A stretch of DNA of 64,000 nt from Luteimonas sp. FCS-9 (GCF_001014645.1 NZ_LASZ01000004.1:62001-126000); one strand, 5' to 3'. Positions 19,073 to 29,720 are shown, counted from the first letter of the stretch. Made by a program: numbers and translations. Notes: generated by a model from the letters alone, not told the origin.

Positions 19073-19339
19073 CTAGGCGCCCGCGCGTCGCCGTTTGCGC
19101 CAGGTCACGACCTGGCCGACGATCGCGGTGACGAGGATGCAGGCGTTGGTGACGATGAACACCCAGTCCCCGACCAGCGCGCTGTAGGTCACGAAGCCGG
19201 TCGAGGCCGCGATCTGGCCGACGAACAGCCACTTCGACACGCCGCGCGCGCTGTCGTCGCGCAGTTGCGTGACGATCTGCCGGACAAGCGTGGCCAGCAG
19301 GATCGCCGAGGCCGCCCAGCCGATCAGTTCAGGACCCAT
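19073..19339 (-). CDS. PQ-loop/SemiSWEET-like small membrane protein
   Basis: The product is 88 residues with three hydrophobic helices (about 4-22, 37-55, 60-80), the size and topology of SemiSWEET half-transporters. In the PQ-motif position it has LVRQIVTQLRDDSARGVSKW, so the usual Pro is replaced by Arg. SemiSWEETs dimerise and move sugars, but some PQ-loop proteins have other roles, so the substrate is open. The start is the ATG at 19339, with GGGGCG upstream. Confidence 0.7.
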   Translation of the reverse strand: MGPELIGWAASAILLATLVRQIVTQLRDDSARGVSKWLFVGQIAASTGFVTYSALVGDWVFIVTNACILVTAIVGQVVTWRKRRRAGA

Positions 19340-19396
19340 GCGCGCCCCGGCCTGCGCAGGCGCCAACGGGACGCACTGAGGCCGCAGCCACCGGCA

Positions 19397-19909
19397 TCAA
19401 CGCTTCGCCGTCTGCCCTTCGGTCTCGTCCCGGTCCAGATACGTGAGCACGGTCTCGTCGAGATTGGCGGCCAGCCATTCGGCCATGGCCTCTTCCTGGG
19501 CCAGGATCTCCTGGCAGACCGCCTCGGTCTCCTGATCGCCCACCTTGCGCGCGGCCGCGATGATCGCGCGGTACGTGGCGATCTCCAGGTGCTCGAACGC
19601 GTAGCTCAGGCCCGACCCCTTGACGACCTCGTCGCTCATCATCGAATTGCCGGCCGCATGCATTGCCGCCGTCGCCGAACCCATGACGTCCTTGACGGTC
19701 GACGTCGACCCGCCGAGCGCCTTGATGCGTGCTTCGAGCAGCCGCGCCTGTCCCTGCGTTTCCTCCACGTGCTGCTCGATCCGCTGCCGCAGCCGGGGGT
19801 AATGCTCCAGCCGCGAGGCCTGGCCCTTGAGCATCGTCTCGGCCTCGCTCTCCATGGCATGCGCATCCGACAGCCACTCCAGCACGCGCTTCTCGTTCGC
19901 CTTGGTCAT
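19397..19909 (-). CDS. DUF892 (YciE/YciF) ferritin-like protein
   Basis: The product is 170 residues, almost all helical. Four long helices carry carboxylate/His pairs typical of the ferritin-like DUF892 fold: WLSDAHAMESEAE, QRIEQHVEETQGQ, YAFEHLEIATYRAII and EILAQEEAMAEWL. Members are stress-induced and thought to bind two metal ions; the exact reaction is unknown. It lies among catalase and oxidoreductase genes, which fits an oxidative or general stress role. The gene is preceded by an ACCCGGGAT-type leader on the minus strand. Confidence 0.88.
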   Translation of the reverse strand: MTKANEKRVLEWLSDAHAMESEAETMLKGQASRLEHYPRLRQRIEQHVEETQGQARLLEARIKALGGSTSTVKDVMGSATAAMHAAGNSMMSDEVVKGSGLSYAFEHLEIATYRAIIAAARKVGDQETEAVCQEILAQEEAMAEWLAANLDETVLTYLDRDETEGQTAKR

Positions 19910-19975
19910 CCCGGGTCTCCTCGTTGATGTCGAGACGCCATTGGGCCGTCGCGGGCGTCGGACCGACGTGAGCCG

Positions 19976-20533
19976 TCATCGCGGGCCCGGGATGCGAACG
20001 GAAGAAATGTCCGCGTCGCGCGCGCGGGCGGCGCGCGCGGCCTGCCGGAACTCGAGCACCGCAGGCAGCACGCACAGCAGCAGCGGCGGCACCAGCACCA
20101 GGCCCCAGACCTGTACGCGATCGACGGCGAACGCGCGCGCCGGCAGCGTCCAGCCCGCCTGCCACGCCTGCGCGCCCTCGGATGCGAACAGCACCGCCAG
20201 CGCGATCCACGGCGCCATGTCGAGCACGCTGTGCAGATGCTGTTCGACCGGCGGAATCGCGCGGGTGCGGTACGCGATCCGCGTGTCGACGTAGCCGGCC
20301 GCCGCGTGCGCGCACACCAGCAGGACCTGGAAGCCGAGTGCGGCCAGCGACGGACCGAATGCCAGCCAGATCATCACGGCCGCCCCCAGCAAGGCCAACT
20401 GCAGCAGGTGCATCGTCGATTCGGCGACGCCGGACGTCTGTGCGAGGCATTGCCGGCGATGGCACACGAAATCGCCCAGTCCTGCGACCAGCCAGGCCAG
20501 GTAGCCGGCATAGGCCCAGGCCGCGCCGTTCAC
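19976..20533 (-). CDS. Integral membrane protein with conserved-looking His residues
   Basis: The product is 185 residues with five hydrophobic segments. I do not recognise the family. Polar residues sit at helix ends: DFVCHRR near residue 22, STMHLLQL near 40, CAHAAAGYVDTR near 78 and VEQHLHSVLD near 98. This pattern could bind a metal or haem, but that is speculation. The GTG start at 20533 overlaps the stop of the Rieske-FAD oxidoreductase upstream (GTGA), so it is translationally coupled to that enzyme and may be its membrane partner. Confidence 0.6.
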   Translation of the reverse strand: MNGAAWAYAGYLAWLVAGLGDFVCHRRQCLAQTSGVAESTMHLLQLALLGAAVMIWLAFGPSLAALGFQVLLVCAHAAAGYVDTRIAYRTRAIPPVEQHLHSVLDMAPWIALAVLFASEGAQAWQAGWTLPARAFAVDRVQVWGLVLVPPLLLCVLPAVLEFRQAARAARARDADISSVRIPGPR

Positions 20534-22059
20534 TGCTCCACCGGCTCGCCGTCGAGCGTGCACGGTGCCAGCGGGCGGTCGGTCGGCCCGTTGAGGATCG
20601 CCCCGGTACGCGCATCGAAACGCGAGCCATGGCAGGGGCAGTCCCAGCTCTTCTCCTCGGTGCTCCAGCGCACGACGCAGCCCATGTGCGGGCAGCGCGC
20701 ATCGTGCGCGTGCAGGCTGTCGTCGCCCGCGCGATAGACGGCGACGCGGCGCAGCCCGCGCCGCAGCACGGCGCCGGTCCCGCGCGCGATGTCGTCGGGC
20801 GCAGCGGCGTCGGCCGGCTTGATCCAGTCGCGGAACTGCAGCGCGGCGTTGGCGTTCTCGCGCATCCAGGCGCCGCCGCTGCGGAACGGTTTGCGACCCG
20901 GATCGTAGAGTTCGATCCAGGGGTTGTCGCGTCCCTGGATCAGGTCGGCGATCAGCAGCCCGCCAAGGGTGCCGTGGGTGATGCCGTTACCCGAATCGCC
21001 GGTGACCAGGTAGACGTTCTCGTTGGCGGGATCCGCGCCGAGGAACGCGAGTCCGTCGGCCGGCTCGAGCACCTGGCCCGACCAGGCGTGGGTGAACGTA
21101 CCCAGACCCGGAAACCGCGCCCGCGCCCACGCTTGCAGCCGTGCGTAGACCTCCGGATCGTCGTCCTGGCCGGTCTTGTGGTCGGCACCGCCGACGATCA
21201 GCATCCAGGTCCCGTCGCGGCGCGCATGCAGGCGTACGTAGTGATAGGGATCGGCATCGTCCCAGTACAGGCCGTCGGGCACCGCGTCGGCCGCGATCTC
21301 GCCGGCGACGACGAAACTGCGGTACGGCGCCTGCTTGTGGAACGTGGCGCCGGTGGGATGGAACGGCACGTTGGTCGCCACGACGACCGCGCGCGCCTGG
21401 AGCGTGCGCTCGCCCAGCGTCAGGGTCGGCCGGTCCCCGCCTTCGACGCGGTCGACCTCGGCGCGGTGGAACCGGCAGCCGGCGACCCGCGCCTCCTCCG
21501 CCAGACCCTGCATGTAGCGGCCGATGTCGACGCGGGCCTGTCCGGCGAAGCGCAGCACCGGCCCGCCGAGCGCGGGCAGTGCATCCAGGCCCGGCAGCCG
21601 CTCGACGTCGAGTCCGGCCTGGCGCGCCGCGTCGTACTCGCGTTCGATGTCCGAGACGTCTTCATCGTGCGGAAAGAGGTAGCCCGACACGCGCCGGAAA
21701 TCGCAGTCGATGCCGTCGCGCGCCATCGCCTCGATCCAGTCGATCGCCGCGGCATGGCTCGCGGCCGCCAGACGCGCGCCCGCCTCGCCGTGATGGCGCG
21801 CAAGGTTGAAGAAGCGGTCGTCGAGGGCGGATGCCAGGTGCGCCGTGGTGCGCAGCGTCTCGCCGGCGCCGACGTCGTCGCGCTCGACGATCAGCACGTC
21901 GCGTCCTGCGCGCGCCAGTTGCACGGCTGCCGTCAGGCCGGCCACGCCGGCACCGACCACGACCACATCCTGCTCGCGGCTGGGATTCTTCTCGGTGAAC
22001 CTGTCCGCCGTCGGCTCGGAATCGTCGAGCCAGACCGGACGCGTGATGCCAGTGCTCAT
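20530..22059 (-). CDS. FAD-dependent oxidoreductase with C-terminal Rieske domain
   Basis: The product is 509 residues. A DAO-type FAD domain comes first (VVVVGAGVAGLTAAVQLARAG at about 32-52, VTGDSGNGITHGTLGG near 365). A Rieske [2Fe-2S] domain occupies about 420-509, with CPHMGC and CPCHGSRFD supplying two Cys and two His. The fusion occurs in bacterial stress clusters; its substrate and electron acceptor are unknown. There is no signal peptide. AAGGAGAGG precedes the ATG at 22059. It lies downstream of the catalase and is coupled to a membrane protein. Confidence 0.88.
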   Translation of the reverse strand: MSTGITRPVWLDDSEPTADRFTEKNPSREQDVVVVGAGVAGLTAAVQLARAGRDVLIVERDDVGAGETLRTTAHLASALDDRFFNLARHHGEAGARLAAASHAAAIDWIEAMARDGIDCDFRRVSGYLFPHDEDVSDIEREYDAARQAGLDVERLPGLDALPALGGPVLRFAGQARVDIGRYMQGLAEEARVAGCRFHRAEVDRVEGGDRPTLTLGERTLQARAVVVATNVPFHPTGATFHKQAPYRSFVVAGEIAADAVPDGLYWDDADPYHYVRLHARRDGTWMLIVGGADHKTGQDDDPEVYARLQAWARARFPGLGTFTHAWSGQVLEPADGLAFLGADPANENVYLVTGDSGNGITHGTLGGLLIADLIQGRDNPWIELYDPGRKPFRSGGAWMRENANAALQFRDWIKPADAAAPDDIARGTGAVLRRGLRRVAVYRAGDDSLHAHDARCPHMGCVVRWSTEEKSWDCPCHGSRFDARTGAILNGPTDRPLAPCTLDGEPVEQ

Positions 22060-22173
22060 GGCCTCTCCTTTTCGGGAAGCGGAGTGCGGCGACCGGGGCG
22101 GTGCCGCGCCCCGGGACCGCACGCGCCGCGTGCACGACGTGGCGCGGTGGCCCACGGGGACGCCAGCGGCGCC

Positions 22174-24561
22174 TCAGATCATCGGCGGGTCGCGCTCGCG
22201 GTCGAAGTTGCGATGTTGCGCCAGCGCCTCGACGAAGCGTCCGATCGATCCGTCGTCCCCGTCGTCCGCCACGATCAGAGCGGCGTCGTCGTCGAGCGGA
22301 ATGCCGGCTTCCTGGAGCAGGTCGGCGCCGTCACCCAGCGCCAGGATCGCCTTGCAATGGCGGAACTGGTCGCTGACGAACTCCACCGCGCGGCCGTCGC
22401 GGGTGAGGCGCACGGCGCCCTCGCCGCCCGGGATCGCGACGCCGTCGAACAGCACCGACGGCTCGTTCTCCAGCGACGCATCGGCATCGAGGCTCGCGCC
22501 ATCGGCGGCGGTGAACGCACCGACGCGCGGGCCGACCAGGCGACCGACCGCGCCTTCGGCCAGCAACGCCTTCTGCAGCGCGGCGACCTGGTCGGCATCG
22601 CTGCCCTCACCGATCAGGATCGCGATCTTGCGGGTGCGAATCCCCGCCTCGCCCGGACGCGCCAGCATCGACAGCGCCGGCGACACCTCGACCTCGGGGG
22701 CCGGCGGATCGGGCAGCACGCGCGGCATCGGCTCGGGCAACGGCATGCCGAGCCCCTCGGCGACCTTGCCGGCGAGATCGTCGGACACGTTGCGCAGCAT
22801 CGAGACGACGCGCTCGCGGATCGCCGGCACGGTCACCTTCGACAGCTCGAACCGGAACGCGGCGACGATGTGCGCCTGCTCGACGGGCGTCTGGCTGTTG
22901 TAGAACAGCGTGGCCTGGTTGAAGTGCTCGGCGAAGCGCTCGGGCTTGCCGCGCACCTCGTCCTGCGCCACCGGCTCGGGGAACGGCACGAAACCGGCCT
23001 TGCCCGCCTGGAACGGGCACCCGCCGCCCAGCGAATTGGGCTCGTAGGCAACCTTCCCGCGATGGATCGCCTGCCGGTGCATGCCGTCGCGCTGGTTGTT
23101 GTGCACCGGCGCGATCGGCGCGTTGATCGGCAGTTCGTGGAAGTTGGGGCCGCCGAGCCGCGAAATCTGGGTGTCGACGTAGGAATGGATGCGCCCGGCG
23201 AGCAGCGGATCGTTGGTGAAGTCGATGCCGGGAATCACATGCGCGGTGCAGAACGCGACCTGCTCGGTCTCGGCGAAGAAATTGTCGGGGTTGCGGTTGA
23301 GCACCATCCGGCCCAGCGGGGTCAGCGGAACCAGTTCCTCGGGCACGATCTTGGTCGCATCGAGCACGTCGAACGAGAACCGCTCGGCATCCTCCTCGGA
23401 GAACACCTGCACCGCCAGCTCCCACTCCGGATACTCGCCCGCCTCGATCGCATCCCACAGGTCGCGGCGATGGAAGTCCGGATCGCAGCCGGAGGTCTTT
23501 ACAGCCTCGTCCCAGAGCTGCGCGTGCGTACCGAGCACCGGCGTCCAGTGGAACTTCACGAACGACGACACGCCCTCGGCGGTCACGAAGCGGAAGGTGT
23601 GCACGCCGAAGCCCTGCATCATGCGGTAGCTGCGCGGGATCGCCCGGTCGGACATCTGCCACAGCAGCATGTGCGTGGACTCGGGCATCAGCGAGACGAA
23701 GTCCCAGTAGGTGTCGTGCGCGGACGCGGCCTGCGGCATCGCGTGGTGCGGTTCGGGCTTGACCGCATGCACCAGGTCCGGGAACTTCATCGCGTCCTGG
23801 ATGAAGAACACCGGGATGTTGTTGCCCACCAGGTCCCAGTTGCCTTCGTCGGTGTAGAACTTCACCGCGAATCCGCGCACGTCGCGCGCGGTGTCCTTGG
23901 AGCCGCGCTCGCCGGCGACCGTCGAGAAGCGCACGAACACCGGCGTGATTTTGCCGGCTTCCTGGAACGGCGCCGCGCACGTCAGCGACGGCACCGCGTC
24001 GTAGCATTCGAAGTAGCCGTGCGCGCCCGAACCGCGCGCGTGCACGATGCGCTCGGGAATGCGCTCGTGGTCGAAGTGGGTGATCTTCTCGCGGAGGATG
24101 AAGTCCTTGAGCAGCGCCGGGCCGCGCAGGCCTGCTTTAAGCGAGTCCTGGTTGTTCGCGACCGGCACGCCCTGGTTGGTGGTCAGCCGCCGGCCGGTCG
24201 CGTCGACGCGCACGCGGTCGAGCGACTCGACGGTCGGGTTGGCGCCGGGCGCGGGCCGCGAGCCGACCTTGGCCGACGTGTTCGACTCGCCCAGCGTGCT
24301 GGCGGTCGGCAGGTCGGACGGCGGCGCCACCTGCCGGCCGCGCCGCGGCGCGGTCGCCTCGTCGCGGCCGTACTCGGACGCCTTGTTCTCGTTGTGGGTG
24401 AACTCGGCCGCGAGGAACTCGGTGTCGGCGGCCTGATCGGCCTGGAGATCTCCCGTGCCCGGCGCGGGTGCGTGCGAGGCCGCGCTGTCGGACGCGCGCG
24501 CCGCGGACACCTGCTGCGCGGCAGCGTCGGCCGAAGGGGGTTGCTTGGGGGACTTGGCCAT
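22174..24561 (-). CDS. katE: Large-subunit catalase, HPII type
   Basis: The product is 795 residues, the clade 2 catalase length. A polar, probably disordered N-terminus (1-85) comes first. The catalase core follows, with active-site His in [12 protein letters not shown], Asn in [16 protein letters not shown] and the haem-ligand Tyr in [15 protein letters not shown] flavodoxin/DJ-1-like domain occupies about 620-780 ([21 protein letters not shown]). It turns hydrogen peroxide into water and oxygen. A GGGAGAA site precedes the ATG at 24561. The oxidoreductase gene follows 114 bases downstream on the same strand. Confidence 0.95.
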   Translation of the reverse strand: MAKSPKQPPSADAAAQQVSAARASDSAASHAPAPGTGDLQADQAADTEFLAAEFTHNENKASEYGRDEATAPRRGRQVAPPSDLPTASTLGESNTSAKVGSRPAPGANPTVESLDRVRVDATGRRLTTNQGVPVANNQDSLKAGLRGPALLKDFILREKITHFDHERIPERIVHARGSGAHGYFECYDAVPSLTCAAPFQEAGKITPVFVRFSTVAGERGSKDTARDVRGFAVKFYTDEGNWDLVGNNIPVFFIQDAMKFPDLVHAVKPEPHHAMPQAASAHDTYWDFVSLMPESTHMLLWQMSDRAIPRSYRMMQGFGVHTFRFVTAEGVSSFVKFHWTPVLGTHAQLWDEAVKTSGCDPDFHRRDLWDAIEAGEYPEWELAVQVFSEEDAERFSFDVLDATKIVPEELVPLTPLGRMVLNRNPDNFFAETEQVAFCTAHVIPGIDFTNDPLLAGRIHSYVDTQISRLGGPNFHELPINAPIAPVHNNQRDGMHRQAIHRGKVAYEPNSLGGGCPFQAGKAGFVPFPEPVAQDEVRGKPERFAEHFNQATLFYNSQTPVEQAHIVAAFRFELSKVTVPAIRERVVSMLRNVSDDLAGKVAEGLGMPLPEPMPRVLPDPPAPEVEVSPALSMLARPGEAGIRTRKIAILIGEGSDADQVAALQKALLAEGAVGRLVGPRVGAFTAADGASLDADASLENEPSVLFDGVAIPGGEGAVRLTRDGRAVEFVSDQFRHCKAILALGDGADLLQEAGIPLDDDAALIVADDGDDGSIGRFVEALAQHRNFDRERDPPMI

Positions 24562-24802
24562 CTTGGTACTTCTCCCTGGGTAGCCGGTGAGCGAACACAC
24601 CGACGCTAGCGGCGAGGATGTGGCGGGACCGTGCAGAACGCGGAACCGCCGGTGGGCCGAGCACGTCAGTTGTGCCGACCCCGCACCCGCCGTGGATCGA
24701 CGCCCCCGCACGGGCGTGGCAGGGAGATGCGAATGCGTTGCATGCGCGCGGCCTGCGGCCTCGCCTGCGCACGCGGCGAGGCGGGCGACACCGCCGCGGC
24801 GA

Positions 24803-27769
24803 TCAGTGGGCCCGCAACAGCGCGAGCGCCTGGTCGAACGGCTGCGGACGACCGAAGTGGAACCCCTGCGCCTGGTCGCAACCGTGCGCCACCAGCCAGT
24901 CGCGCTGCGCCGCGTCTTCCACGCCCTCGGCGATGATCGACAGGCCCAGGCCGTGGCCGAGCCCGATCAGCGCCCGGCAGATCGCCGCGCTGCGCGCGTC
25001 GTCGACGACATCGCGGACGAAGGCGCGGTCGATCTTCAGGTGGTCGAGCGGCAGTTCGCGCAGGTAGGCCATGCTCGAAAAGCCCGTGCCGAAGTCGTCG
25101 ATCGACAGGCACACGCCCTCGTCGCGCAGCCGCCCCATCTGCGCGCGCACCGCATCGGGATCGCGCAGCAGCACGCTCTCTGTGAGCTCGAGGTGCAGCG
25201 CGCCCGGACGCAGCGCATGCGCCTGGCGCAGCGCGCGGATCGTGTCGACCGGCAGGCCGGCCTCGAACTGCACCGCCGACACGTTGACCGCGATCGCCGC
25301 GTCGGACCCGGCCTCCGACAGCCGCCGGCTCGCGCGCGCCGCCTCCTCGATCACCCAGGCGCCGATCGGCACGATCAGGCCGGACTCCTCGCACAGCGGC
25401 ACGAACTGCGCCGGCGGCACGAAGCTGCCGTCCTCCTGGCGCCAGCGCAGCAGCGCCTCGAACGCGACCACCGCACCGTCGCGCAGGCGGTGGATCGGCT
25501 GGTAGAAGAGTTCGAACTGGCGCTGGTCGAACGCCTTGCGCAGGCGCCGCACCAGCGCCAGGCGCTCGGCCGCCTGCGCGGCCATCGCCTCGTCGTAGCG
25601 CACGACCGCAGTACGCTCGCGACGCGCCTGCAGCGCCGCGAGCGCGGCGTGCGCGATCACGTGTTCGGCGCCGCCGTCGTCGCAGGGCCCGTCGGCCAGC
25701 CCGATCCAGGCCTCGAGCGGGAACATGCCGACGTCGGCCTCCACCGGCACGTCGCTGGCCGCCACCAGCGCCTGGACCAGCGACGGCAGCGCGGCGCGGT
25801 CGAACGCCGCGATCGCGAAGGTCTCGGGCGGCGCGTAGCCGCCCAGGCCGTAGCGCTCGGCGATCCGCGCGAAGCGGGCCGCGGCCTCGCGCAGCACCGC
25901 CTCGCCGGTACGCCGCCCCAGCGTGGGCGCGATCAGTTCCAGATCCCGCAGCTGGACGTAGGCGACCGCGAAGCCGTTGCAGGCGTTCGCGGCGCAGTGC
26001 GCGTCGAGCTGCTCGGCCAGCGCCGCGAGCGTCAGCATGCCGGTATCGGGATCGTGGTGGGCGCGCCAGGCCAGATCGCGCTCGTAGGCCAGGCGCGCGC
26101 CGATGTCCTCGGCCAGCACCAGGCGCGCACGTGCGTCGTGCATCTCGATGTCGCGTGCGTGGACCCGTGCGTCGATGCGCCGGCCGTCGTGGGTGAGCAA
26201 GGTCCAGGTCCGCTCGGCGCTGCCCTCGCCGCAGCGCAGGATCACCTCGGTGCCGGCATCGCGATCCTCCGGTGCGATCAGCTCGGTCACGCGCATGCCC
26301 ACGAAGGCCTCGCGGCGGTAGCCGTAGACCTCGATCGCCGCTTCGTTGACCGCCAGCACGTTCAGCGTGTCCACGTCGTAGACCCAGGCCGGCAGCGGGT
26401 TGCGATCGAACAGGTTGCGGAACTGCATCTCCGCGCGCTCGACCCGCAGCTGCGCGTCGCGGCGCTCGGTCACGTCGATGACGGTGCCGGTCATGACCTC
26501 GCGACCGCCGTCGACGACCGTCGCCCCGTTGCCCTTCAACCAGCGGATGCGACCGTCCGGCAACCGCACCCGGTATTCCTGCTCGTAGGCCTCCCGGCGC
26601 CGGCGCAGCACCTCGAACTGCGCCAGGGTCCGCGCGCGATCGTCGGGATGCATGCGCTCGAAGAACGCGTCGAGCGGGATGGTGCCCCGCTCCGGGACGA
26701 GGCCGAACAACGCGGCCATCTCGTCGGTCACGCGCACGCGATCATCGCCCTCCTCGATCCGCCACACGCCGATCTGGGAGGCCAGTTGTGCCTGGCGCAG
26801 CCACCGGGCCTGGGTGTCGATCTCGGCCATCAGCCCGACCTGCGCCCGTTCGTTGGCACGCAGCCGGCCCACCACGGCGGCGAGCGCGATCCAGTAGGTC
26901 ACGACCAGCGCCAGCGCAGTGCCGGCGTACACGCGCCAGGGGGCGAGGACCTCGCGGACGCTGAGGCCGCCGCTGACGACGAGCGGATAGTCGCTGGTGC
27001 GGCTGAAGCCCATCGCGCGTTCGACGTGGTCGAGCTGGCTGACGCGTCGCACATTGAAACGCGCGCCATCGTGAACGGCCGGATCCGGCAGCGTCACCTT
27101 GCGGCCGACCTGCGAGCGCCCGCGACCGAAACGCGAGATCACCTCGCCGTCGTGGGTGTAGATGACCACGCTGCCGTCGCGTCCGATGTCGAAACCTTCG
27201 GTCATCGCGTCCAGCTCCCGGGTCAGGAGGTTGGCGACCAGCCAGTGGCCGCGGCCGTCCGGCAGGACGAGCGGCAGTTCCCAGCCGCCATCGCCGCGAT
27301 GCAGGTCGCCCAGTCGCATCACGCCCGGCCCGGAGGCAGGTCCGGGTGCGGTCATCGTCCACGCCCGCAGGTCGGGCACGTCGGCGCCCGCCGAGAGCGC
27401 CCGGCCGTGGGCGTCGTAGAGCACGATCGAGGCGAGCTCGTCGTAACGCGCCACGACCCCCGCGATCAATGCCTGCAGCCGCACGTCGTCGCCGGCGCGA
27501 TACGGCGCGATCTCGCGATCCAGATCGGACGCGATGCCGCGCAAGGTGCGCTCGACGTTGCGCAGTTCGAGGTGCAGCAGCCGGTCGACGCCGATCGCCA
27601 TCGCCAGACTCTGGCGGTCGGCCGCCTGCATCCGCGTCTGCCGGTCGAGCGCCAGCAGCACGATCAGGCCGATGCTGATGGCAAGTCCCAGCGCGACGCC
27701 GATCGCGCGCACCGTCGCCACCGAGCCCCAGCGCTCGGCCACCCGTTTTCTGGCCCGCCCCCTCGGCAT
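24803..27769 (-). CDS. Sensor with PAS domains, degenerate GGDEF and intact EAL domain
   Basis: The product is 988 residues. A TM helix (about 12-35), a periplasmic sensor of the Cache type (about 40-270) and a second TM (about 280-305) are followed by two PAS domains (about 335-450 and 455-570). A GGDEF-like domain (about 580-730) has GGYAPPETF where GGDEF should be, so it is probably inactive as a cyclase. The EAL domain (about 740-988) keeps [41 protein letters not shown] and QGFHFGRP, so cyclic-di-GMP hydrolysis is likely. The start at 27769 has GGGGGAAG upstream; 27805 is also in frame. Confidence 0.92.
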   Translation of the reverse strand: MPRGRARKRVAERWGSVATVRAIGVALGLAISIGLIVLLALDRQTRMQAADRQSLAMAIGVDRLLHLELRNVERTLRGIASDLDREIAPYRAGDDVRLQALIAGVVARYDELASIVLYDAHGRALSAGADVPDLRAWTMTAPGPASGPGVMRLGDLHRGDGGWELPLVLPDGRGHWLVANLLTRELDAMTEGFDIGRDGSVVIYTHDGEVISRFGRGRSQVGRKVTLPDPAVHDGARFNVRRVSQLDHVERAMGFSRTSDYPLVVSGGLSVREVLAPWRVYAGTALALVVTYWIALAAVVGRLRANERAQVGLMAEIDTQARWLRQAQLASQIGVWRIEEGDDRVRVTDEMAALFGLVPERGTIPLDAFFERMHPDDRARTLAQFEVLRRRREAYEQEYRVRLPDGRIRWLKGNGATVVDGGREVMTGTVIDVTERRDAQLRVERAEMQFRNLFDRNPLPAWVYDVDTLNVLAVNEAAIEVYGYRREAFVGMRVTELIAPEDRDAGTEVILRCGEGSAERTWTLLTHDGRRIDARVHARDIEMHDARARLVLAEDIGARLAYERDLAWRAHHDPDTGMLTLAALAEQLDAHCAANACNGFAVAYVQLRDLELIAPTLGRRTGEAVLREAAARFARIAERYGLGGYAPPETFAIAAFDRAALPSLVQALVAASDVPVEADVGMFPLEAWIGLADGPCDDGGAEHVIAHAALAALQARRERTAVVRYDEAMAAQAAERLALVRRLRKAFDQRQFELFYQPIHRLRDGAVVAFEALLRWRQEDGSFVPPAQFVPLCEESGLIVPIGAWVIEEAARASRRLSEAGSDAAIAVNVSAVQFEAGLPVDTIRALRQAHALRPGALHLELTESVLLRDPDAVRAQMGRLRDEGVCLSIDDFGTGFSSMAYLRELPLDHLKIDRAFVRDVVDDARSAAICRALIGLGHGLGLSIIAEGVEDAAQRDWLVAHGCDQAQGFHFGRPQPFDQALALLRAH

Positions 27770-28001
27770 TCCGCTTCCCCCTGCAGCTGATCCCGCGCTC
27801 TGCATCGTGCGTCCAACGACGGCCCGCACCACGCGACACGGCGAGTCGCACGATACGACGGTGCGCGCGAGCGGAGCGTGAGCCGCGTCACGCTCCCCGA
27901 TACACGCACCACGGTCTGCGACACAGGTGGGCGATATCGGATTCACGCGACACCGCAGCCGGATCTCTCAACATCGGCGCTCCCCCTGATGGAGCGCCTC
28001 C

Positions 28002-28253
28002 ATGTCCCGCAAGCACGACGCAGGCTCTGCCACCCATTCCGACCAGCCGCAACAGGCCGACAACGTCGCCGTTAACGACCGGATTGCCGCGCGCGGCGCC
28101 GACTACGCGCACGACAACAATCCTTCGGCCGAGGGCAACGATCCGGCGTTGATCACCGGCCCGACGTTCGTGCGCCGCGTGAACCCGGACGGCACCGTCG
28201 AGTCGGGCGGGCCCGACGCGCCCGCGGACGACGACGCGCCGTCGCGGGGCTGA
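28002..28253 (+). CDS. Small acidic disordered protein
   Basis: The product is 83 residues, hydrophilic and without Cys or hydrophobic segments. It is rich in Asp, Ala, Asn and Pro (DYAHDNNPSAEGNDP, TVESGGPDAPADDD). One short structured-looking stretch is ALITGPTFVRRVNPDGT. GGAG lies upstream of the ATG. I do not recognise a family. It converges with an H1-like basic protein gene across a palindromic terminator and is divergent from the EAL sensor. Confidence 0.55.
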   Translation: MSRKHDAGSATHSDQPQQADNVAVNDRIAARGADYAHDNNPSAEGNDPALITGPTFVRRVNPDGTVESGGPDAPADDDAPSRG

Positions 28254-28271
28254 GCCGACGTCCGCCCCCGC

Positions 28272-28297
28272 GCCGGCGGCGGCATGCCGCCGCCGGC
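28272..28297. terminator. 26-bp perfect palindrome, bidirectional terminator
   Basis: A perfect 26-base palindrome (GCCGGCGGCGGC, AT, GCCGCCGCCGGC) lies between the convergent small acidic protein and H1-like genes, 18 and 23 bases from their stops. There is no T-run. Confidence 0.55.
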
Positions 28298-28320
28298 CGC
28301 CGGACCCACCGGCATGGCAT

Positions 28321-28821
28321 TCAATCCTGCTTGCGCGTCCGCGCCGCCTTCTTCGCCGCCGCCTTGCGTCCCGCCGCGCCCTTGGTCTTCGCCGCCTTCT
28401 TCGCGGCGGCCGAGCGGCTGGCCGCAGTCCGCTTCGAGGCCGCCTTCTTGGCCTGGGTCGACAGCGCCTGCTTGCTCGCGACCTTCTTGGCCGGCGTCTT
28501 CTTGCTCGCGGTCTTGAGCGCCTTCTTCGCGCCGCGCGAGCGGGTCGCCGACGGCTCCTTGGCCGTGCCGGCCTTGGCCGAGTCCTGGGCCGCCTTCTTC
28601 TTGGTGGCCTTGGAGGCGGTCTTCGAAGGCTTGGCGTCGACACCTGCACGGCGTGCCTTCGACAGGCCGATCGCGATCGCCTGCTTGGTCGACTTGGCGC
28701 CGTGCTTGCCTTCGCGCACGTGCTCGATCTCCTCGCGGACGAACTCGCCGGCCTGCGTGCTGGCGGACTTGCCTTCGCGCTTGGCCTTCGCGGCGCGCGC
28801 GGTGGTCTTCTTCTCCGGCAT
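28321..28821 (-). CDS. DUF6496/histone H1-like Lys-Ala-rich protein
   Basis: The product is 166 residues. Residues about 1-65 hold the DUF6496-type block ([40 protein letters not shown]). Residues 65-166 are Lys/Ala/Thr repeats ([24 protein letters not shown]) like the C-terminal tail of histone H1, and should bind DNA non-specifically. It may act as a nucleoid protein under stress; this rests on composition. The ATG at 28821 is followed by [17 protein letters not shown]. The Ala/Lys codon repeats make the reverse frames look open as well. Confidence 0.82.
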   Translation of the reverse strand: MPEKKTTARAAKAKREGKSASTQAGEFVREEIEHVREGKHGAKSTKQAIAIGLSKARRAGVDAKPSKTASKATKKKAAQDSAKAGTAKEPSATRSRGAKKALKTASKKTPAKKVASKQALSTQAKKAASKRTAASRSAAAKKAAKTKGAAGRKAAAKKAARTRKQD

Positions 28822-28957
28822 GGAACGCTCCCACGGATGGACGAACGCCTGCGATAGCAAGCCGCCGATCAAGGACATGCGAACGCACACCCGTCGTCGG
28901 GACGCGGTGGGCGCAACGCACGCGGCCGCCGCATGAGCGCGAGCGGCGTCGATCTTC

Positions 28958-28963
28958 TAGAAT
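28958..28963 (+). promoter_or_regulatory. Candidate -10 for pyrH
   Basis: TAGAAT lies 31 bases before the pyrH ATG in an otherwise GC-rich gap. No clear -35 is seen. Confidence 0.4.
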
Positions 28964-28994
28964 CCACGCGCCCCCCAATCCCCCGGAGTCCGTC

Positions 28995-29720
28995 ATGACC
29001 TCACCCCTCGCCTATCGCCGCGTCCTGCTCAAGCTGTCCGGCGAGGCACTGATGGGGGACGAGGACTACGGCATCGACCCGAAGGTCATCGGCCGGCTGG
29101 CCGAGGAAGTCATCGAGGCGCAGAAGGCCGGGGCCGAGCTCGGCCTGGTGATCGGCGGCGGCAACATCTTCCGCGGCGCCGGCCTGGCCGCCGGCGGCAT
29201 GGACCGGGTAACCGGCGACCAGATGGGCATGCTGGCCACCGTCATCAACGCCCTGGCGATGCAGGACGCGCTGGAGAAGCGCGGTGCGCGCGTGCGCGTG
29301 ATGAGCGCGATCAAGATCAACGACGTCTGCGAGGACTACATCCGCCGACGTGCGATCCGCCACCTGGAGAAGGGGCGCATCGGCATCTTCGCCGCCGGCG
29401 TCGGCACGCCGTTCTTCACCACCGACTCGGGCGCGGCGCTGCGCGCGATCGAGATCGGCGCCGACCTGCTGCTCAAGGCGACCAAGGTCGACGGCGTCTA
29501 CGACGCCGACCCCAAGAAGGTGCCCGGCGCCAAGCGCTACGAGCGGCTCACCTACGACGAGGTGCTCGGCCAGGGCCTGGAGGTCATGGACACCGCGGCC
29601 TTCGCGCTCGCCCGCGACTCCGACCTGCCGCTGCGCATCTTCGACATGGGCCAGCCCGGCGTGCTGCTGCGGATCCTGCGCGGCGAACCGATCGGCACGC
29701 TGGTCCAGGGCCGCGGCTGA
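28995..29720 (+). CDS. pyrH: UMP kinase
   Basis: The product is 241 residues, the hexameric bacterial type. It phosphorylates UMP with ATP. The amino-acid kinase fold is visible from [13 protein letters not shown] through [11 protein letters not shown] and [14 protein letters not shown] to [18 protein letters not shown]. It heads the conserved row that goes on to frr and uppS. In many gamma-proteobacteria rpsB and tsf come directly before it; here an H1-like gene does, in the opposite direction. Confidence 0.97.
   Translation: MTSPLAYRRVLLKLSGEALMGDEDYGIDPKVIGRLAEEVIEAQKAGAELGLVIGGGNIFRGAGLAAGGMDRVTGDQMGMLATVINALAMQDALEKRGARVRVMSAIKINDVCEDYIRRRAIRHLEKGRIGIFAAGVGTPFFTTDSGAALRAIEIGADLLLKATKVDGVYDADPKKVPGAKRYERLTYDEVLGQGLEVMDTAAFALARDSDLPLRIFDMGQPGVLLRILRGEPIGTLVQGRG

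Noticed and set aside
20182-24609. Open frame of 1475 codons on the plus strand opposite the Rieske and catalase genes
   Set aside because: It is the mirror of genuine high-GC genes on the minus strand; its composition (Arg/Ala/Gly/His) and lack of any domain mark it as a shadow.
24587-27790. Open frame of 1067 codons opposite the EAL sensor
   Set aside because: A shadow; the minus-strand frame has PAS and EAL motifs with catalytic residues.
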